This document shows, one piece after another, positions 62,931-64,000 of a DNA stretch of 64,000 bases. Below the pieces are notes generated by a model, which saw only the letters and a program-made list of their open reading frames with translations, did no database searches and was not told the DNA's origin. The translations under genes were made by a program, and so were the position numbers. This DNA comes from Posidonia oceanica (Eukaryota; Streptophyta; Magnoliopsida; Alismatales; Posidoniaceae): contig JAZBRS010000049.1 in assembly GCA_037176725.1 (NCBI GenBank), positions 30,496,001 to 30,560,000 of the forward strand, given 5' to 3'. The number at the start of each line of letters is the position of its first letter. Position 1 is the first letter of the stretch.

Positions 62931-64000
62931 GTAACCTGCCGGCGGTGAGAGGTACTGTAGCAGTGAGCCACCGGACCTCAGTACTGCCGGCACAGGGGGC
63001 TTGAGGAGACGCGGGAGGGCGGAGGCTGCTGCTGGCGTTCGTGCGCAGCTCTGGGGGCTGTCGGAGCAATGTTCTGTTGGCCGGAGCAGCGAGAAGACAG
63101 CAGACCGGCGCCGGAGAAGAAGCATCGTCCGGCGAGTTGCAGTCGGAGTAGGAGAGCCGAAGAGTTGGTTCTGGTTGGTGGAAAAGCATCAGAGGAGGGA
63201 GAGGGAGCGGGGGAGGCAAGGAATTACCTGCGTTCGTGTCCGGAGTGTGCCCCCGACCTCGACAGAGTCGGAGGTGGCCGGCAGTCGTCGTCTAGTCGCA
63301 GCGGTGACCTCCAGCGACTCGCGGAGGTTGGGTCTTCTTCAGGACGTTCTTCCGGAGCTCCTCGGACGATCAGGTGGAGCTTCTGCAGCTCGAGCAGAAG
63401 TTCGAGGTTTTTGGGTCGACAGTGGGCAGCCGGAGGTGGGGGGCCTTGTCCGCTGCTCGTCCGGCGAAGCGGAGGCCTCCGAGGGGTTGCTGGGAGGCTG
63501 GCGAACTGGATGCTTGGAAGGGCTTTCTGGAGAGCGTGGAAGGGTTTTGGAGTTTGGGTCCGATTTTGGTCTGAGGTTAGGATAGGTGTTTATTGTGGAG
63601 TTTGGGAGCTGTGGTGGATGGTTGGGTTCGAGGTCGGGGCTCTGGAAAGGTGGAGGTTCGGTGAGTCTCTGGGTGGATTTTGGGAGAAGGTTGTGGGCTG
63701 TCGCGAAGGGAATTGCTGAGGGGAGTTGTGTTGGGTTCTGGTTGGTGTTCAGAGTGATTTGAAGGTGTTTCGTGCAGTGGAAAGGCAGTGGGATGGTGGA
63801 GGGAGATAGCTGGGTTGCTGGGTGAGTTTGGGGGATCAATTGGAAGAGGAATCCGGACTTGGACGGGGTTTGGGTTACTGGAAAAAGAAGCCAAAGTCTT
63901 GCTGAAATCAGAGGAAGAAAAGTGGAGGATTTTTGGTGTGGGAATGCTCTGGAACGGTGGCTTCTCTCCGGGGATGCTTCGGTCCTCTGGTTTCTTCTCC
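62931..64000. other. GC-rich, purine-skewed end of the window
   Basis: Rich in GCCGGAG, CGGCG and GGAGG on the plus strand; likely the R/U3 side of the F LTR or its flank. It begins with CCGGCGGTGAGAGGTACTGT and, about 50 bp on, CAGTACTGCCGGC, a loose inverted repeat. The overlapping ORFs of up to 216 codons are of biased composition (Ser/Arg/Gly or Pro/Ser/Thr) and I do not recognise any. Confidence 0.4.

Larger units (their letters stand above)
60222..64000 (-). repeat. 5' LTR of element F (runs past the window end)
   Basis: To the right of the primer-binding site lies a region with the features of a long Tat-type LTR read on the minus strand. Near the U5 end is GGGGTGCCTAACACCTTCCC (60418-60440), a word that I know from many plant LTRs. 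Further in are a tandem array, A-rich sequence with repeated ATGCAAAA words, and a GC-rich part from 62935. No partner LTR is in the window, so the length (at least 3.8 kb if it is all LTR) is not proven. The many ORFs in the GC-rich end overlap on both strands and show no domain. Confidence 0.55.

Noticed and set aside
63001..63839. Overlapping ORFs of 166-216 codons on both strands near the window end
   Set aside because: GC-rich biased sequence leaves several frames open; no recognised domain, and they lie in a probable LTR or flank. A real gene continuing past 64000 cannot be fully excluded.

Overview
This window is plant nuclear DNA from a repeat-dense, probably heterochromatic region. 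The evidence is Ty3/gypsy LTR retrotransposons of Tat type (a second, archaeal-type RNase H between RT and integrase, and extra ORFs between pol and the 3' LTR), plant mobile domain (PMD) genes, and plant-style GT-AG introns. I found no ordinary host gene, rRNA, tRNA or CRISPR array. The species cannot be fixed from the sequence.

Layout. (A) 1-15347, minus strand: a gypsy element with a nearly open gag-protease frame, an integrase core, no reverse transcriptase, and an intact intronless PMD ORF (4579-5781) in the same sense as gag; tandem repeats lie between that ORF and the 3' LTR. (B) 15348-27066, plus strand: a decayed gag, a scrap of integrase, a spliced PMD gene in antisense (P1, 20604-23633), then several tandem-repeat blocks, a polypurine tract and LTR1 (27067-28183). 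(C) 27067-53211, plus strand: begins in the same LTR1, lacks gag and protease, has decayed RT, two RNases H and integrase, then three antisense PMD-family genes in a row (Q, P2, R), tandem repeats, a polypurine tract and LTR2 (51712-53211). (D) 32547-41776, minus strand: a gag-only element nested in C, with two 1428-bp LTRs and a 5-bp target duplication (gatcc). (E) 51712-59796, plus strand: LTR2 and its leader joined to a gag-protease-pol of the A type, full of in-frame stops but with few frameshifts. (F) 60206-64000, minus strand: the primer-binding site and a long LTR of a further element, containing a 30-bp/90-bp tandem array; it runs off the window.

How the parts relate. No single element here is complete. 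A and E supply gag-protease, C and E supply pol, B and D supply only gag. PMD cargo sits downstream of pol in A, B and C. In A it is in sense and intronless. In B and C it is antisense and keeps its introns, as expected if only antisense introns survive passage through a genomic RNA. Short palindromic double-hairpin modules built on the half-site GCGTCCAA recur in LTR1 and LTR2 and at the edges of each antisense PMD cassette. I regard the antisense PMD array plus these modules as the least explained feature of the window.

Most coding copies are decayed. Their stops are mostly TAG or TGA at positions where a homologous copy in this window has Gln, Trp or Arg, which suggests deamination of methylated cytosine.
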